The notes below the pieces were generated by a model, which was given only the letters and a program-made list of their open reading frames with translations, was not told the origin of the DNA and did not search any database. The translations under genes and the position numbers were made by a program. From contig JAVBXY010000038.1 in assembly GCA_030824275.1 (NCBI GenBank), positions 248,001 through 312,000 of the forward strand: a stretch of DNA of 64,000 nucleotides. Direction: 5' to 3'. Position 1 is the first letter of the stretch; each line of letters starts with the position of its first letter. Positions 10,856-20,915 of the stretch are shown here, in pieces. The DNA comes from Rhodocyclaceae bacterium. Its GTDB lineage: Bacteria; Pseudomonadota; Gammaproteobacteria; Burkholderiales; Rhodocyclaceae.

Positions 10856-11842
10856 ATGTACCACGTCGTTACCGGCGCCTGCGGCTTCATCGGCGCGAAC
10901 CTGATCAAGGCCCTCAACGAACGGGGCATTTCCGACATCATCGCCGTCGACAACCTGACGAAGGCGGATAAGTTCCTCAATCTGACCGATTGCGAAATTG
11001 CCGACTACCTCGACAAGAACGAGTTTCTCGGCCTGATCGAAAACGGCCAGCTCGATGGCGGCATCGAGGCCATCCTGCACGAGGGTGCCTGTTCCGACAC
11101 CATGGAAACCGATGGCCGCTACATGATGGCCAACAACTATCGCTATTCACTGGCGCTGCTGGATTTCTGCCAGGAGCAGGAAGTGCCTTTCCTCTATGCC
11201 TCTTCGGCCTCGGTCTATGGCGGTGGCGGCGTGTTCCGCGAGGAGCGTGAATTCGAGGCGCCGCTCAATGTCTATGGCTACTCGAAGTTCCTCTTCGACC
11301 AGATCGTGCGTCGCCGCCTTGCCAACGCCGATGCCCAGATCGCCGGCTTCCGCTACTTCAACGTCTACGGCCCCCGCGAGAATCACAAAGGGCGCATGGC
11401 CTCCGTGGCCTTCCATCACTTTCACCAGTACCGCAAGGAAGGCAAGGTCAAGCTCTTCGAAGGCTACGGCGGCTATGGCAATGGCGAGCAGCGCCGCGAT
11501 TTCGTGTATGTCGGTGACGTGGTCAAGGTGAATCTGGATTTCCTCGACAGTTGCACTTCCGGCATCTACAACCTTGGTACCGGTCGCGCCCAGAGCTTCA
11601 ACGAACTGGCCGCCGCCACGGTGAATGCCTGTCGAGGTCTGGAAGGCAAGCCGGCGCTGACGCTGGCCGAACTGGTGGCGCAGGGCATTCTCGAATACAT
11701 CCCCTTTCCCGATGCGCTCAAGGGCAAGTACCAAAGCTTCACCCAGGCCGATCTCACGCAACTGCGTGGCGCCGGCTATTCCGCCGATTTCGCGACGGTG
11801 GAGGAGGGCGTTGCCGAGTATGTGAAATGGCTAGCGAAATGA
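10856..11842 (+). CDS. rfaD: ADP-glyceromanno-heptose 6-epimerase
   Basis: Converts ADP-D-glycero-D-manno-heptose to the L,D form used in LPS core. Extended SDR fold: [18 protein letters not shown] binds NADP and YGYSKFLFD holds the catalytic Tyr-x3-Lys. The 328-residue length is typical. The ATG at 10856 is preceded by TAGGAG and is preferred to an in-frame start at 10775, which would run into rfaE1. The stop overlaps cysM by 4 bp. Confidence 0.95.
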   Translation: MYHVVTGACGFIGANLIKALNERGISDIIAVDNLTKADKFLNLTDCEIADYLDKNEFLGLIENGQLDGGIEAILHEGACSDTMETDGRYMMANNYRYSLALLDFCQEQEVPFLYASSASVYGGGGVFREEREFEAPLNVYGYSKFLFDQIVRRRLANADAQIAGFRYFNVYGPRENHKGRMASVAFHHFHQYRKEGKVKLFEGYGGYGNGEQRRDFVYVGDVVKVNLDFLDSCTSGIYNLGTGRAQSFNELAAATVNACRGLEGKPALTLAELVAQGILEYIPFPDALKGKYQSFTQADLTQLRGAGYSADFATVEEGVAEYVKWLAK

Positions 11843-12741
11843 GCTGGAAAACCCTCGAGGACTTCGTCGGCAACACGCCGCTGGTCAAGCTCCAGCGCAT
11901 TCCCGGCGCCGAGAATGCGCGACGCAACAACGTCATCCTCGCCAAGCTGGAAGGCAACAACCCGGCCGGTTCGGTGAAGGATCGTCCGGCGATGTCCATG
12001 ATCGTCCACGCCGAAGCGCGCGGCGCCATCAAGCCCGGCGATACGCTAATCGAGGCCACGTCCGGCAACACCGGCATTGCCCTGGCCATGGCAGCGGCGA
12101 TCCGTGGCTATCGCATGATCCTGATCATGCCGGAGAACCAGAGCGTCGAACGCTGTCAGACTATGAAGGCCTACGGTGCCGAACTGATCCTGACGCCCAA
12201 GGCCGGTGGCATGGAAGCCGCCCGCGATCTGGCCGAGGACATGGTGCACGAAGGCAAGGGCATCGTCCTCGACCAGTTCGCCAATGCCGATAATCCGCTG
12301 GCGCATATCGAAAGCACCGGCCCGGAAATCTGGCGCGATACCGATGGCCGCATCACCCATTTCGTTTCCAGCATGGGCACTACGGGCACCATCATGGGCT
12401 GCTCGACCTATCTGAAATCCAAGAATCCAGCCATCCGCATCGTCGGTTGCCAGCCCGAGGAAGGCTCGCAGATTCCCGGCATCCGCAAGTGGCCGGAGGC
12501 CTATCTGCCGAAGATATTCGACCGCTCCCGCGTTGATCAGGTGGAGAACGTGAATCAGGCCGAAGCCGAGGAAATGACTCGCCGTCTGGCGCGCGAAGAA
12601 GGAATCTTCGCCGGCATTTCCTCCGGTGGCGCGCTGCACGTGGCCTTGCGCATTGCCAGCCAGTTGGAAAATGCGGTCATCGTCAGCATCGTCTGCGACC
12701 GCGGCGACCGCTATCTGTCCACCGGGGTTTTTCCCGCCTAA
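11839..12741 (+). CDS. cysM: Cysteine synthase B
   Basis: PLP-dependent O-acetylserine sulfhydrylase (beta-replacement family), 300 residues. The PLP lysine is in [11 protein letters not shown], the phosphate-binding and substrate loop is [10 protein letters not shown], and GISSGGAL lies near the C terminus. The CysM rather than CysK assignment rests on the length and overall pattern. The ATG overlaps the rfaD stop. It converges on the HIT gene with a 4-bp overlap of the two 3' ends. Confidence 0.93.
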   Translation: MSWKTLEDFVGNTPLVKLQRIPGAENARRNNVILAKLEGNNPAGSVKDRPAMSMIVHAEARGAIKPGDTLIEATSGNTGIALAMAAAIRGYRMILIMPENQSVERCQTMKAYGAELILTPKAGGMEAARDLAEDMVHEGKGIVLDQFANADNPLAHIESTGPEIWRDTDGRITHFVSSMGTTGTIMGCSTYLKSKNPAIRIVGCQPEEGSQIPGIRKWPEAYLPKIFDRSRVDQVENVNQAEAEEMTRRLAREEGIFAGISSGGALHVALRIASQLENAVIVSIVCDRGDRYLSTGVFPA

Positions 12742-13145
12742 AGCACGGGCCGCAGCTTTGCGGCAAGTTGCTCCAGTTCATCCAGCGTCGGGTCACGGCG
12801 CGGCCAGCTGAGATCCACGCCATCGCCGGCATGGCGCGGCAGGACGTGCAGGTGGATATGTGGCACCGTCTGGAAGCCGGCCGCCTTGTTGGACTGGAGG
12901 ATGCTGATGCCTTCCGGCGCGAACACCTTCTGCACCGCTTCGGCGACCCGGCGCGTTGTCACGAACAGCGCGGCGGCTTCTTCGTCGTTGATGTCGAGAA
13001 TGGTCTCGGCGGGGCGCTTGAGCGCCACCAGCACATGGCCCGGATTGACCTGTCCCGCATCCATGAAGGCGAAGGTCAGTTCGTCTTCATACACTTTGGC
13101 GCAGGGAATCTCGCCGCGCAACAGGCGGCTGAAGATGGTGCTCAT
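12738..13145 (-). CDS. HIT family hydrolase
   Basis: Histidine-triad nucleotide-binding protein of 135 residues, probably hydrolysing nucleoside phosphoramidates or dinucleotides. The active-site motif HIHLHVLPRH is intact near residue 97, and an N-terminal IFSRLLRGEIPCAKVYEDE is typical of HIT proteins. Its start codon overlaps the stop of the upstream nitronate monooxygenase-like gene by one base, so they form an operon. The exact substrate cannot be read from the sequence. Confidence 0.92.
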   Translation of the reverse strand: MSTIFSRLLRGEIPCAKVYEDELTFAFMDAGQVNPGHVLVALKRPAETILDINDEEAAALFVTTRRVAEAVQKVFAPEGISILQSNKAAGFQTVPHIHLHVLPRHAGDGVDLSWPRRDPTLDELEQLAAKLRPVL

Positions 13146-14395
13146 CAGGCCGGCAGGGCGATCTTGTTGTCTTTGCTGAACTGGTAGTCGCGGAAAACGT
13201 GCTCTGCGGACAGCAACTGGTAGCTGCCGTCCTCATTCTTGCGCGTGGTGTCCTTGAGCCGGTAGGTGTATTGGCCGCAGGTCCAGCATTCGAAATTGCG
13301 CATGTGGGTGCACAGACAGGTCTTGTCCCAGACTTTGACCTTCTTCGCTTCCGGATGGGCCGCCACCTCGCGGTTGTAGGCCTCGATGTACTGGCAGCTG
13401 CCGGAAGAGTCGAGCAGGTAGCCGTAGGCTTCGCAATTCGGGCGGATGCCGTCGCCGATGGCCGGGCTGTTCTTCAGCATGCGCATCGGATAGCCGGTGG
13501 GCGAGATGGTGTTGACCTCGATGTCGTTTTCCGAGGCCTTGAAGTATTCCTGCTGCACTTCGGGCGGCAGGCCGCATTCGCTGGCGACGGTGAAACGGGT
13601 GGCCACCTGTACGGCGGCGGCGCCCATGTCGAGGAAGTTGACGGCGTCCGTGCCGGTGAAGATGCCGCCAGCCGGAATCAGCGGGATGTCGAGGTTCTCG
13701 GCCTTCAGCCAGTCGCGGATTTCGACGACGATGGTGGCCAGATCGTAGGCCGCCCAATCCATGCCGAAGCCGAGGTGACCGCCGGCCAGCGGGCCTTCGA
13801 TGACGACGTAATCCGGCAGGCGGCCGGTACGGGCGCTTTTCTTGATGAAGAGTTGCAGGGCGCGCAGGGAGGAGACGATGATGCCCAGTTGGACATCGCG
13901 GAAGCGCGGATGGTCCTCGATCAAGGCGAAGGAACCCAGGTGCAGGCCGGCGGCCAGGGTGATGCCGTCAATGCCGTGATCCATGGCCGTCTTGAGGCGA
14001 ACGCGCAGGGTTTCCTTGGGCGCGTTCATGGTCAGCTTTTCCATGCAGTTGATGAAGATCAGACCTGATCCGCGCTTGGCACCCATGGTCGCATCGACGT
14101 GATGGGCCGTGGCTTCGGCGAGCAGGCCCATGTCGAACTGCACCACGGCCTTGTCCGTGTTGGCGACGTTGAACTTGTACTGCTTGAGCTTGTTCTTGAC
14201 GTATTTGGTGTTGTAACGGCGGTCAGCGACCGTCGGCACCATGGCATCCGAGATGTGGCCGACGCCGCCGAGGCGGGCCGTCTCCAGGGCAAGCTCGGCA
14301 GTCGAGATATCGACGCCCATGCCACCGACCATGATCGGCACCAGTTCCTGTCCCCCCAGCCGCAGGCGAAAATCATCGACGCACTTCATTGCCAT
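13145..14395 (-). CDS. Nitronate monooxygenase-like FMN protein
   Basis: TIM-barrel flavoprotein of the 2-nitropropane dioxygenase/nitronate monooxygenase family, 416 residues. Visible signatures are MVGGMGVDIST at the start, the phosphate-binding glycines in EGPLAGGHLG, and IPAGGIFTGTDAVNFLDMGAAAVQVATRF. The C-terminal ~100 residues contain several cysteines (KTCLCTHMRNFECWTCGQY), more than in a minimal family member. They could form a metal or Fe-S site; this is inference. The true substrate may not be a nitronate. It is divergent from nothing on its 5' side: recQ ends 65 bp upstream on the same strand. Confidence 0.83.
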   Translation of the reverse strand: MAMKCVDDFRLRLGGQELVPIMVGGMGVDISTAELALETARLGGVGHISDAMVPTVADRRYNTKYVKNKLKQYKFNVANTDKAVVQFDMGLLAEATAHHVDATMGAKRGSGLIFINCMEKLTMNAPKETLRVRLKTAMDHGIDGITLAAGLHLGSFALIEDHPRFRDVQLGIIVSSLRALQLFIKKSARTGRLPDYVVIEGPLAGGHLGFGMDWAAYDLATIVVEIRDWLKAENLDIPLIPAGGIFTGTDAVNFLDMGAAAVQVATRFTVASECGLPPEVQQEYFKASENDIEVNTISPTGYPMRMLKNSPAIGDGIRPNCEAYGYLLDSSGSCQYIEAYNREVAAHPEAKKVKVWDKTCLCTHMRNFECWTCGQYTYRLKDTTRKNEDGSYQLLSAEHVFRDYQFSKDNKIALPA

Positions 14396-14460
14396 GCTTC
14401 CTTATTTTGTAGCCCGACATTATCGCCTGCCGGCGCTTTTTCAAGATGAAATTTTGACGA

Positions 14461-16269
14461 TCAACCCATTAGTCCGAGCAGGGTTTCTCCATAGCGTTCG
14501 GCCTTGGCCTGGCCGATGCCGGGTACGGTAAGCAGCTCGTCCGTATTGGCGGGGCGGCGCATGGCCAACTCGCGCAGTGTCTTGTCGTGCAGGATCACGT
14601 AGGCCGGCACGCCCTGTTCCCGCGCCAGCTCGGCACGCCAGGTGCGCAGGGCGTCGAACAGCGGGGCATCGTCGGCGGACATCGGTACATCAGTTCGCCG
14701 TCCCGCCAGCGCCGACTTTTGTTTGGCACGGATCACCTGACGGCGCAGTTCCAGCGTGGTCTCACCCTTCAGCACCGGCCGCGCTGCATCGGTCAGCTTC
14801 AGGGCACCGAAGGCTTGCGCGTCGGCGTGGAGCAGACCGGCGGCGAGCATCTGGCGGAACACGCCACGCCAGCCGGCATCATCGAGGTCGTTGCCGACGC
14901 CGAAGGTCGGCAACTGGTCGTGGCCGAACTGGGTCACCTTCTCGGTGGCCTTGCCGCGCAGCACGTCGGTGAGATGGGCGGCGCCGAAGCGCTGGCCGGT
15001 CCGAAGGGCGGCGGAGAGCGCTTTCTGCGCGGCGATGGTGCCATCCCAGACTTCCGGCGGCTCGATGCAGGTATCGCAATTGCCGCAGGAGGCGGACTCT
15101 TCGGCGAAGTAGCGCAACAGGCCGACACGGCGGCAGGTGGCGAGTTCGCACCAGGCCAGCAGGGCATCGAGCTTGCCGCGCTCAATGCGTTTCTGTTCGT
15201 CGCCGGCGGCGGATTCGTCGATGCGCTGGCGATGTACCACCACGTCGTTGAGGCCGTAGGTCATCCAGGCTTCTGCCGGCTCGCCATCCCGTCCCGCGCG
15301 TCCTGTCTCCTGGTAGTAGGCCTCCAGGCTCTTGGGCAGGTCGAGATGAGCGACAAAACGCACGTCGGGCTTGTCGATACCCATGCCGAAGGCGATGGTC
15401 GCCGTCATGACGATGCCATCCTCGCGCAGGAAACGCTGCTGGTGCTTCTGTCGCACGGCGGCATCGAGACCGGCGTGATATGGCAAGGCGGCGATGCCCT
15501 GCTCGTTCAGCCAGGCGGCGGTTTCGTCCACCTTCTTGCGCGACAGGCAATAGACGATGCCGGCCTCGCCCCGGTGCGCGGCGAGAAAGCCGAGCAACTG
15601 CTTGCGCGGATTGTCCCGATCCACCACCGTGTAGCGGATGTTGGGCCGGTCGAAACTGGAGAGGAAGGTGCGCGCCTCGCCAAGGCCCAATCGCTCGATG
15701 ATTTCCTGCCGTGTGAGACTGTCGGCGGTGGCCGTGAGGGCGATGCGCGGCACGCTCGGATAGCGCTCGTGCAGCAAGGATAGCTGGATGTATTCGGGGC
15801 GAAAATCGTGGCCCCATTGCGAGACGCAGTGGGCTTCGTCGATGGCGAAGAGGGCAATGCGCCCGGCGCGGTCGAGATCGTCGAGCAGGGACAGGAAGCG
15901 GTCGGTGAACAGCCGTTCCGGGGCGACGTAGATGAGATCGAGTTCGCCGTTGCGCAGTTTGCGTTCGGTGGCCGAGGCTGTTTCCCAATCCTGCGAGGAG
16001 TTGAGATAGGCGGCGCGCACACCGGCCTGGAGCAGGGCATCCACCTGGTCCTGCATCAGTGCGATCAGGGGCGAGACGATGACGCCGACGCCGGGGCGCA
16101 GCAGCGCTGGAATCTGGTAGCAGAGGGACTTGCCCCCCCCCGTGGGCATCAACACCAGGGCATCGCCGCCGCCGGTGATGTGATCGATGATCTCGGCCTG
16201 GGGGCCACGGAAGGAGGGATAACCGAAAACCCGGCGCAGGGTCTCCAATGCAGGGGTGGGCGCAGTCAT
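14461..16269 (-). CDS. recQ: ATP-dependent DNA helicase RecQ
   Basis: 3'-5' helicase of recombination repair, 602 residues. In order: Walker [16 protein letters not shown], Walker B DEAHC, and motif [15 protein letters not shown] zinc-binding RQC segment has cysteines in CRRVGLL and CGNCDTC, and an HRDC domain ends the protein ([17 protein letters not shown]). The start at 16269 gives [11 protein letters not shown]; the frame stays open upstream to 16404 without conserved content. The P-loop is encoded across nine consecutive G. A copy of the dispersed repeat codes KSALAGRR in the linker before HRDC. It is divergent from the GGDEF-EAL gene. Confidence 0.96.
   Translation of the reverse strand: MTAPTPALETLRRVFGYPSFRGPQAEIIDHITGGGDALVLMPTGGGKSLCYQIPALLRPGVGVIVSPLIALMQDQVDALLQAGVRAAYLNSSQDWETASATERKLRNGELDLIYVAPERLFTDRFLSLLDDLDRAGRIALFAIDEAHCVSQWGHDFRPEYIQLSLLHERYPSVPRIALTATADSLTRQEIIERLGLGEARTFLSSFDRPNIRYTVVDRDNPRKQLLGFLAAHRGEAGIVYCLSRKKVDETAAWLNEQGIAALPYHAGLDAAVRQKHQQRFLREDGIVMTATIAFGMGIDKPDVRFVAHLDLPKSLEAYYQETGRAGRDGEPAEAWMTYGLNDVVVHRQRIDESAAGDEQKRIERGKLDALLAWCELATCRRVGLLRYFAEESASCGNCDTCIEPPEVWDGTIAAQKALSAALRTGQRFGAAHLTDVLRGKATEKVTQFGHDQLPTFGVGNDLDDAGWRGVFRQMLAAGLLHADAQAFGALKLTDAARPVLKGETTLELRRQVIRAKQKSALAGRRTDVPMSADDAPLFDALRTWRAELAREQGVPAYVILHDKTLRELAMRRPANTDELLTVPGIGQAKAERYGETLLGLMG
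14696..14720 (-). repeat. Dispersed 25-bp repeat, copy 3 (inside recQ)
   Basis: The core is exact and matches the copy in cusA over the whole 25 bp. Read in the sense of recQ it gives KSALAGRR, between the RQC and HRDC domains. Confidence 0.9.
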
Positions 16270-16330
16270 TGAGACGGATTTTACCTTGCGGCGGTATGAT
16301 CCAACTTTTGGCATAGATCGAATCGGCTTC

Positions 16331-18436
16331 ATGTCCGTTGATAAAGCGCTTCTCGACAAGGTTTTGCAGGATGCGGGCAGCCTCTTCCAAGGGCTCGCGG
16401 ACAACGAACTGACGGGGCTGTACCTAATCCAGGACGGCCGCTTCGTCTATGTGAATCCCCGTCTGGCCGCCATGTTTGGCTACCCGCAGGAGGAGTTGTG
16501 CGGCGGACTGGGGCCGATGCATGTGACCGCGCCGGAACACCAGGCGCTGGCACAAAGCGAAATCGACCGCCGCATGCAGGGCAAGGCCAAGACCGGCCAC
16601 TATCGTTTCACCGGCATGCGCAAGGATGGTTCGCATCTGGATGTGGAGGTATTCGGCGTCTCCACCCTGTTTCAGGACAAGCCCGCCATCGTCGGCATCC
16701 TGGTCGATGTTTCCGAGCGTAGCCAGGCGGAACGGGAAGTGTCGAACCAGTTGCAGTTCATCGGCCGGCTGATCGACACGATCCCCAGCCCGGTCGTCTA
16801 TAAGAACCTGGAAGGTCGATATCTCGGTTGCAACCGGGCCTTCGAGGAGTTTGCAGGCCGGCCTCGGGACGATCTGATTGGTCGCACAGTCTTCGATATC
16901 GCGACACAGGATGTAGCGGCGAAATCGGACGCTGCCGATCGTCGGCTCATGTCCAATCCCGGTACGACAAGCTACGAAGGTAAGGCGACCCAGGCCGATG
17001 GCTCGGTCCATGACATCATCTTTCACAAGGCCACCTTCGATAACAGCGACGGCAGCGTTGGCGGGCTGGTGACGGTGATGTTCGACATCAGCGAGCGCAA
17101 GCGCATGGAAGAGCGCATCTGGCAGGAGGCAAACTACGATTCCCTGACCGGCCTGCCCAATCGTCGCCTGTTCCGTGATCGCCTGCTGGAGGAGATCAAG
17201 CGCGCACGCCGTTCCGGGCGCGGGCTGGCGCTGCTGGTGGTGGACCTGGACCGGTTCAAGGAAGTCAATGACACCCTCGGTCATGAACTCGGCGACAAGC
17301 TGCTCACCGAGGCCGCGACGCGGGTGCGCGCCTGCATCCGCGATTCGGATACGGTGGCGCGGCAGGGCGGCGACGAGTTCATGGTGATCCTGCCCGACAT
17401 CGCCGATCCCGCCATCGTCGGCCAGGTGGCGCAGAACATCATCGACGCCCTGGCCCGCCCGGTGATACTCGACGGGCACACGGTGTATGTCTCCGCCAGC
17501 GTCGGCGTGGCGCTGTTTCCGGACGATGCCGCCGACATGGACACGCTGCTCAGCTACGCTGACCAGGCCATGTACGCGGCCAAGGAAAAGGGCCGCAACG
17601 GTTTCAGCTATTTCACGCCCTCCTTGCAGGAACGGGCGCGCAACCGCCTGCAACTGGCCAATGAATTGCGAGGCGCTCTTGCTGCCAATCAGCTCTCGGT
17701 TTACATGCAGCCGATCGTCGACATGCGCGACGGCGCCATCGTCAAGGCCGAGGCGCTGCTACGCTGGCGGCATCCGGTGCTGGGCATGATTCCGCCGGAC
17801 CAGTTCATTCCCATCGCCGAGGAAATTGGCCTGATTCACGAGATCGGCGACTGGGTGTTCAAAGAGTCGGCGCTGGCGGCACGGCGCTGGCGCGATTTGC
17901 CGGTTCTCGGTGGGCGCGGCATACAGGTCAGCGTCAACAAATCGCCGCGCCAACTGGTGACGGGCAACACCCACGAGGATTGGATCGAGTTCCTGCGCGA
18001 GATCGATTTGTCGGCAGAGTTCGTGGTGATCGAAATTACCGAGGGCTTGCTGATGGACGCGCGCACCGAAGTCGCCAGCAAGTTGCTCCAGTTCCGTGAT
18101 GCCGGCATTCAGGTCAGCCTCGACGATTTTGGCACAGGCTATTCGGCCATGTCCTACCTGAAGAAGTTCCACATCGATTACCTGAAGATCGACAAGTCCT
18201 TCGTGCGTGACATGACCACCGACGAAGGTGACCGGGCGATTGCCGAGGCCATCATCGTCATGGCCCACAAGCTGGGTATCAAGGTGGTTGCCGAAGGCGT
18301 CGAGACGGCCGAACAGCGTGATCTGCTGGCGGCCGCCGGCTGCGACTTCGGTCAGGGTTATCTGTTCGCGCGGCCCATGCCCATGGACGATTTCGAGAAT
18401 TTTCTCGAAGACGGCAAGGGCAAGACCGTTCAGTAG
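16331..18436 (+). CDS. PAS-PAS-GGDEF-EAL cyclic-di-GMP turnover protein
   Basis: Soluble signalling protein of 701 residues with no membrane segment. Two PAS domains (about residues 20-135 and 145-265) precede a GGDEF domain (about 270-430) and a C-terminal EAL domain (about 445-695). The cyclase motif is intact (RQGGDEF), with SLTGLPNRR at the domain start. The phosphodiesterase motif is intact (KAEALLRW), as is [13 protein letters not shown]. It could therefore both make and degrade c-di-GMP. The ATG at 16331 is chosen; the frame continues upstream to 16256 into the recQ promoter region without conserved sequence. The PAS ligand is unknown. Confidence 0.92.
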   Translation: MSVDKALLDKVLQDAGSLFQGLADNELTGLYLIQDGRFVYVNPRLAAMFGYPQEELCGGLGPMHVTAPEHQALAQSEIDRRMQGKAKTGHYRFTGMRKDGSHLDVEVFGVSTLFQDKPAIVGILVDVSERSQAEREVSNQLQFIGRLIDTIPSPVVYKNLEGRYLGCNRAFEEFAGRPRDDLIGRTVFDIATQDVAAKSDAADRRLMSNPGTTSYEGKATQADGSVHDIIFHKATFDNSDGSVGGLVTVMFDISERKRMEERIWQEANYDSLTGLPNRRLFRDRLLEEIKRARRSGRGLALLVVDLDRFKEVNDTLGHELGDKLLTEAATRVRACIRDSDTVARQGGDEFMVILPDIADPAIVGQVAQNIIDALARPVILDGHTVYVSASVGVALFPDDAADMDTLLSYADQAMYAAKEKGRNGFSYFTPSLQERARNRLQLANELRGALAANQLSVYMQPIVDMRDGAIVKAEALLRWRHPVLGMIPPDQFIPIAEEIGLIHEIGDWVFKESALAARRWRDLPVLGGRGIQVSVNKSPRQLVTGNTHEDWIEFLREIDLSAEFVVIEITEGLLMDARTEVASKLLQFRDAGIQVSLDDFGTGYSAMSYLKKFHIDYLKIDKSFVRDMTTDEGDRAIAEAIIVMAHKLGIKVVAEGVETAEQRDLLAAAGCDFGQGYLFARPMPMDDFENFLEDGKGKTVQ

Positions 18437-18439
18437 CGC

Positions 18440-19381
18440 TCAGCCGGCGCCGAGCAGGCTCAGGGTCAGCGGCGTGGTGATCGCCGCCAGCGCCGTCGAT
18501 AGCACCAGACTGGCCGCCACCGGACCTTCCAGGGTCTTGAACTGACGGGACATCAGATACACGTTCGCACCCACCGGCAAGGTGCCGAGCAGCACCACGA
18601 CCTGGGTTTCCAGCGGCGGCAGTTCCAGCGCCCTTGCCAGCAGCCAGATCACCAGCGGTTGCAGCAGCAGCTTCAGCGCGCAGATCGCCACGCTGACTTG
18701 CCAACTGGCGCGGATGCCATATTCCACCAGGCCCATGCCCAGCGCGATCAGCGACATCGGCACCGCAGCCTGGCCCATCATCGCCAGTGGCGTATCGATC
18801 AGCGCCGGCAGCTTGATGCCGGAAAGGCCAAAGAGCGTGCCGCCGACGATGGCGGCGACGATGGGATTGGTCGCCACGCCCTTCGCCGTGTTGGCGAAGC
18901 CCCGCACAGAGAACGCGCCATGGCGCGCCCATTCGACGGAAATCGTCACCAGCGTCCACAAGGTCAGCGAATTGAAGACCAGGATCAGCGCCACCGAGGG
19001 CAGGGCGGCCTGGCCGAGTATTGCCGTCGCCAGCGGAATGCCGAGCATCACGTTGTTGGAGAAGATGCCGCCCAGCGCAAATACCGATTGCGCCACGCCG
19101 TCGTGGCCGAAGACGCGCCGGCTGATGATGCGGCCGCCGATGAAGACGATCAGGCAACTGCCGAAGAAGGCAATCAGCAGCCGTGCGTCCACCGGCGGCA
19201 ATGTCGAGAAGTCGCTCATCATGCGGAACAGCATGGCCGGCAGCGCGACGGCGAAGACGAAACGGCTCAGGGCATCGGACACTTCCTTCGGCCAGCGGCC
19301 GAAACGCATCAGCGCATAGCCGACGAAGACGAGAACGAAGAGCGGAAAGGCGAGGGCGAGGTGATGCAGGAAGGTGCTCAT
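18440..19381 (-). CDS. AEC family transporter (auxin efflux carrier-like permease)
   Basis: Integral membrane protein of 313 residues with about ten hydrophobic helices, in the AEC superfamily used for malate, malonate and other organic acids. Recognisable stretches are ALSRFVFAVALPAMLF, the GIFSNNVMLGIPL motif in the fourth helix region, and LPVGANVYLMSRQF near the C terminus. Its 3' end lies 3 bp from the 3' end of the GGDEF-EAL gene. The start ATG at 19381 follows a dispersed-repeat copy in the divergent gap. The substrate is unknown. Confidence 0.88.
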   Translation of the reverse strand: MSTFLHHLALAFPLFVLVFVGYALMRFGRWPKEVSDALSRFVFAVALPAMLFRMMSDFSTLPPVDARLLIAFFGSCLIVFIGGRIISRRVFGHDGVAQSVFALGGIFSNNVMLGIPLATAILGQAALPSVALILVFNSLTLWTLVTISVEWARHGAFSVRGFANTAKGVATNPIVAAIVGGTLFGLSGIKLPALIDTPLAMMGQAAVPMSLIALGMGLVEYGIRASWQVSVAICALKLLLQPLVIWLLARALELPPLETQVVVLLGTLPVGANVYLMSRQFKTLEGPVAASLVLSTALAAITTPLTLSLLGAG

Positions 19382-19394
19382 GATCGAATGCAAA

Positions 19395-19419
19395 AAAAGT
19401 CGGCGCTGGTGAGACGGCG
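19395..19419 (+). repeat. Dispersed 25-bp repeat, copy 4 (intergenic)
   Basis: Exact core in the gap between the divergent AEC permease and cyclase genes. It lies in the open frame upstream of the cyclase, where it would read KVGAGETA, although no start codon is visible before it. Confidence 0.9.
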
Positions 19420-19455
19420 GCACGGCGTAAAATCGCCATTGAAGGGAGAACGATC

Positions 19456-20085
19456 ATCAGCCAGAGACGACAGATTACCACCAGCGGTTCCGAGGACCGG
19501 CTGGAAAGCCTGATCCGAGAACGCCTGCAACCCGGTGCCGACAAGGCGCGCATCGATGCACGCATCTGGGATTTATTCGGCGAGGACTGGTGCGTGATGT
19601 TCACCGATCTCTCGGGCTTCTCGCGCCGCGTCGCCGAGTTCGGCATCATCCATTTTCTTCAAACCATCTACGAATCCGAACGCCTGCTGGTGCCGGTGAT
19701 CGAGGACCACGACGGCATCCTGCTCAAGGTGGAGGGCGATTCCATGCTGGTCATTTTCCGCAACCCCGGCAAGGCGTTTCAGTGTGCCCTGACCATGCAG
19801 CGGGTGACCGAGGTCTACAACAGCGTGCGCAGCCCGGAAGAGAAAATATTGCTCTGCGTCGGCCTCGGCTACGGTCGCATGCTGCGCATCGGCGATGCCG
19901 ACGTCTATGGCGCCGAGGTGAATGCGGCCAGCAAGCTGGGCGAGGATAGAGCCAGCGCCGGCGACATCCTGATGACGGGCGGCTTTCGTGAAGCGTGTGG
20001 CGATCCAGATGGCATTCGCTTCGACGCCTGCGACAAACCACCGGCTGGCTGCGATGCCGCCTACCGCGTGATTCGCCTGCCGTGA
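19456..20085 (+). CDS. Class III adenylate/guanylate cyclase-like protein, start codon non-canonical or lost
   Basis: Cyclase homology domain with both metal-binding aspartate positions (MFTDLSGFSRR and VEGDSMLVIF) and a late helix with asparagine and lysine (DVYGAEVNAASKLGED). It is small, with no partner domain. The frame is open from 19384, yet no ATG, GTG or TTG occurs until GTG 19594, which would leave only two residues before the catalytic strand. Sequence with protein character (LESLIRERLQPGADKARIDARIWDLFGEDW) lies upstream. A good ribosome site AGGGAGA sits 7 nt before an ATC at 19456, so an AUC start is proposed; AUU 19438 and CUG 19501 are alternatives. The stop overlaps the next gene. 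Confidence 0.7.
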   Translation: MSQRRQITTSGSEDRLESLIRERLQPGADKARIDARIWDLFGEDWCVMFTDLSGFSRRVAEFGIIHFLQTIYESERLLVPVIEDHDGILLKVEGDSMLVIFRNPGKAFQCALTMQRVTEVYNSVRSPEEKILLCVGLGYGRMLRIGDADVYGAEVNAASKLGEDRASAGDILMTGGFREACGDPDGIRFDACDKPPAGCDAAYRVIRLP

Positions 20086-20912
20086 ACAGTCCGTCCGAGA
20101 TTCCCGAATTGCGGCCGGGGCAGTCCGTCGAGCTGCTCAAGGAACTGCACATCCTCACCCGCGACGGCAAGCTGAACCAGGACAGCCGGCGCAAGCTCAA
20201 GCAGGTCTATCACCTGTTCCAGTTCATCGAGCCGCTGCTCGCCGAAGTTGTCGCCGAGCGTGGCGAACTGACGCTTGCCGACCATGGCGCCGGCAAGTCC
20301 TATCTCGGTTTCATCCTCTACGACCTGTTCCTCAAGGCGCAGGCCGGCGGCCGCATCTGGGGCATCGAGACGCGAGCCGAACTGGTGCAGAAATCGCAAG
20401 AGCTGGCGGCAAGGCTGGGCTTCGAGCGCATGGGTTTCCTCAATCTCACGGTGCAGGACTCCATCACCTCGCCAGACTTGCCGGATCGCATCGACGTCGT
20501 CACCGCGCTGCACGCCTGCGACACCGCCACCGACGACGCCATCCGCTTCGCCCTGGCGCGGCAGGCGCAGTTCATCGTGCTGGTGCCCTGCTGTCAGGCG
20601 GAAGTGGCTGCCGTCATGCGTCGGCGCAAGAACGAGTCCTTCGGCAAAACGCCGCTCTCCGAACTCTGGCGCCACCCGATCCATACCCGCGAATTCGGCA
20701 GCCAGGTGACCAACGTGTTGCGCTGCCTGCTGCTCGAAGCCCATGGCTATCAAGTTACCGTCACCGAGCTGGTGGGTTGGGAGCACTCCATGAAGAACGA
20801 GCTCATCGTCGCCCGCAAGGGAGGCATGCCGCGCCGCAATGCCGGCGAGCGCGCCGGGGCGATCCTCGACGAACTCAATCTCGACGAATTGCGCGAGCGC
20901 TTCATTTACTGA
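20082..20912 (+). CDS. SAM-dependent methyltransferase (Methyltransf_32/METTL25-like)
   Basis: Class I methyltransferase of 276 residues. The SAM-binding motif I is LADHGAGKSYLGF. The strand-4 region is VVTALHACDTATD and is followed by VLVPCCQAEV; this H-A-C plus P-C-C pattern recalls the Methyltransf_32 family, whose substrates are mostly unknown. The GTG at 20082 overlaps the cyclase stop by 4 bp, indicating translational coupling; upstream in-frame codons fall inside the cyclase gene. The ligE gene begins 3 bp after the stop. Confidence 0.82.
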   Translation: MNSPSEIPELRPGQSVELLKELHILTRDGKLNQDSRRKLKQVYHLFQFIEPLLAEVVAERGELTLADHGAGKSYLGFILYDLFLKAQAGGRIWGIETRAELVQKSQELAARLGFERMGFLNLTVQDSITSPDLPDRIDVVTALHACDTATDDAIRFALARQAQFIVLVPCCQAEVAAVMRRRKNESFGKTPLSELWRHPIHTREFGSQVTNVLRCLLLEAHGYQVTVTELVGWEHSMKNELIVARKGGMPRRNAGERAGAILDELNLDELRERFIY

Positions 20913-20915
20913 GCC

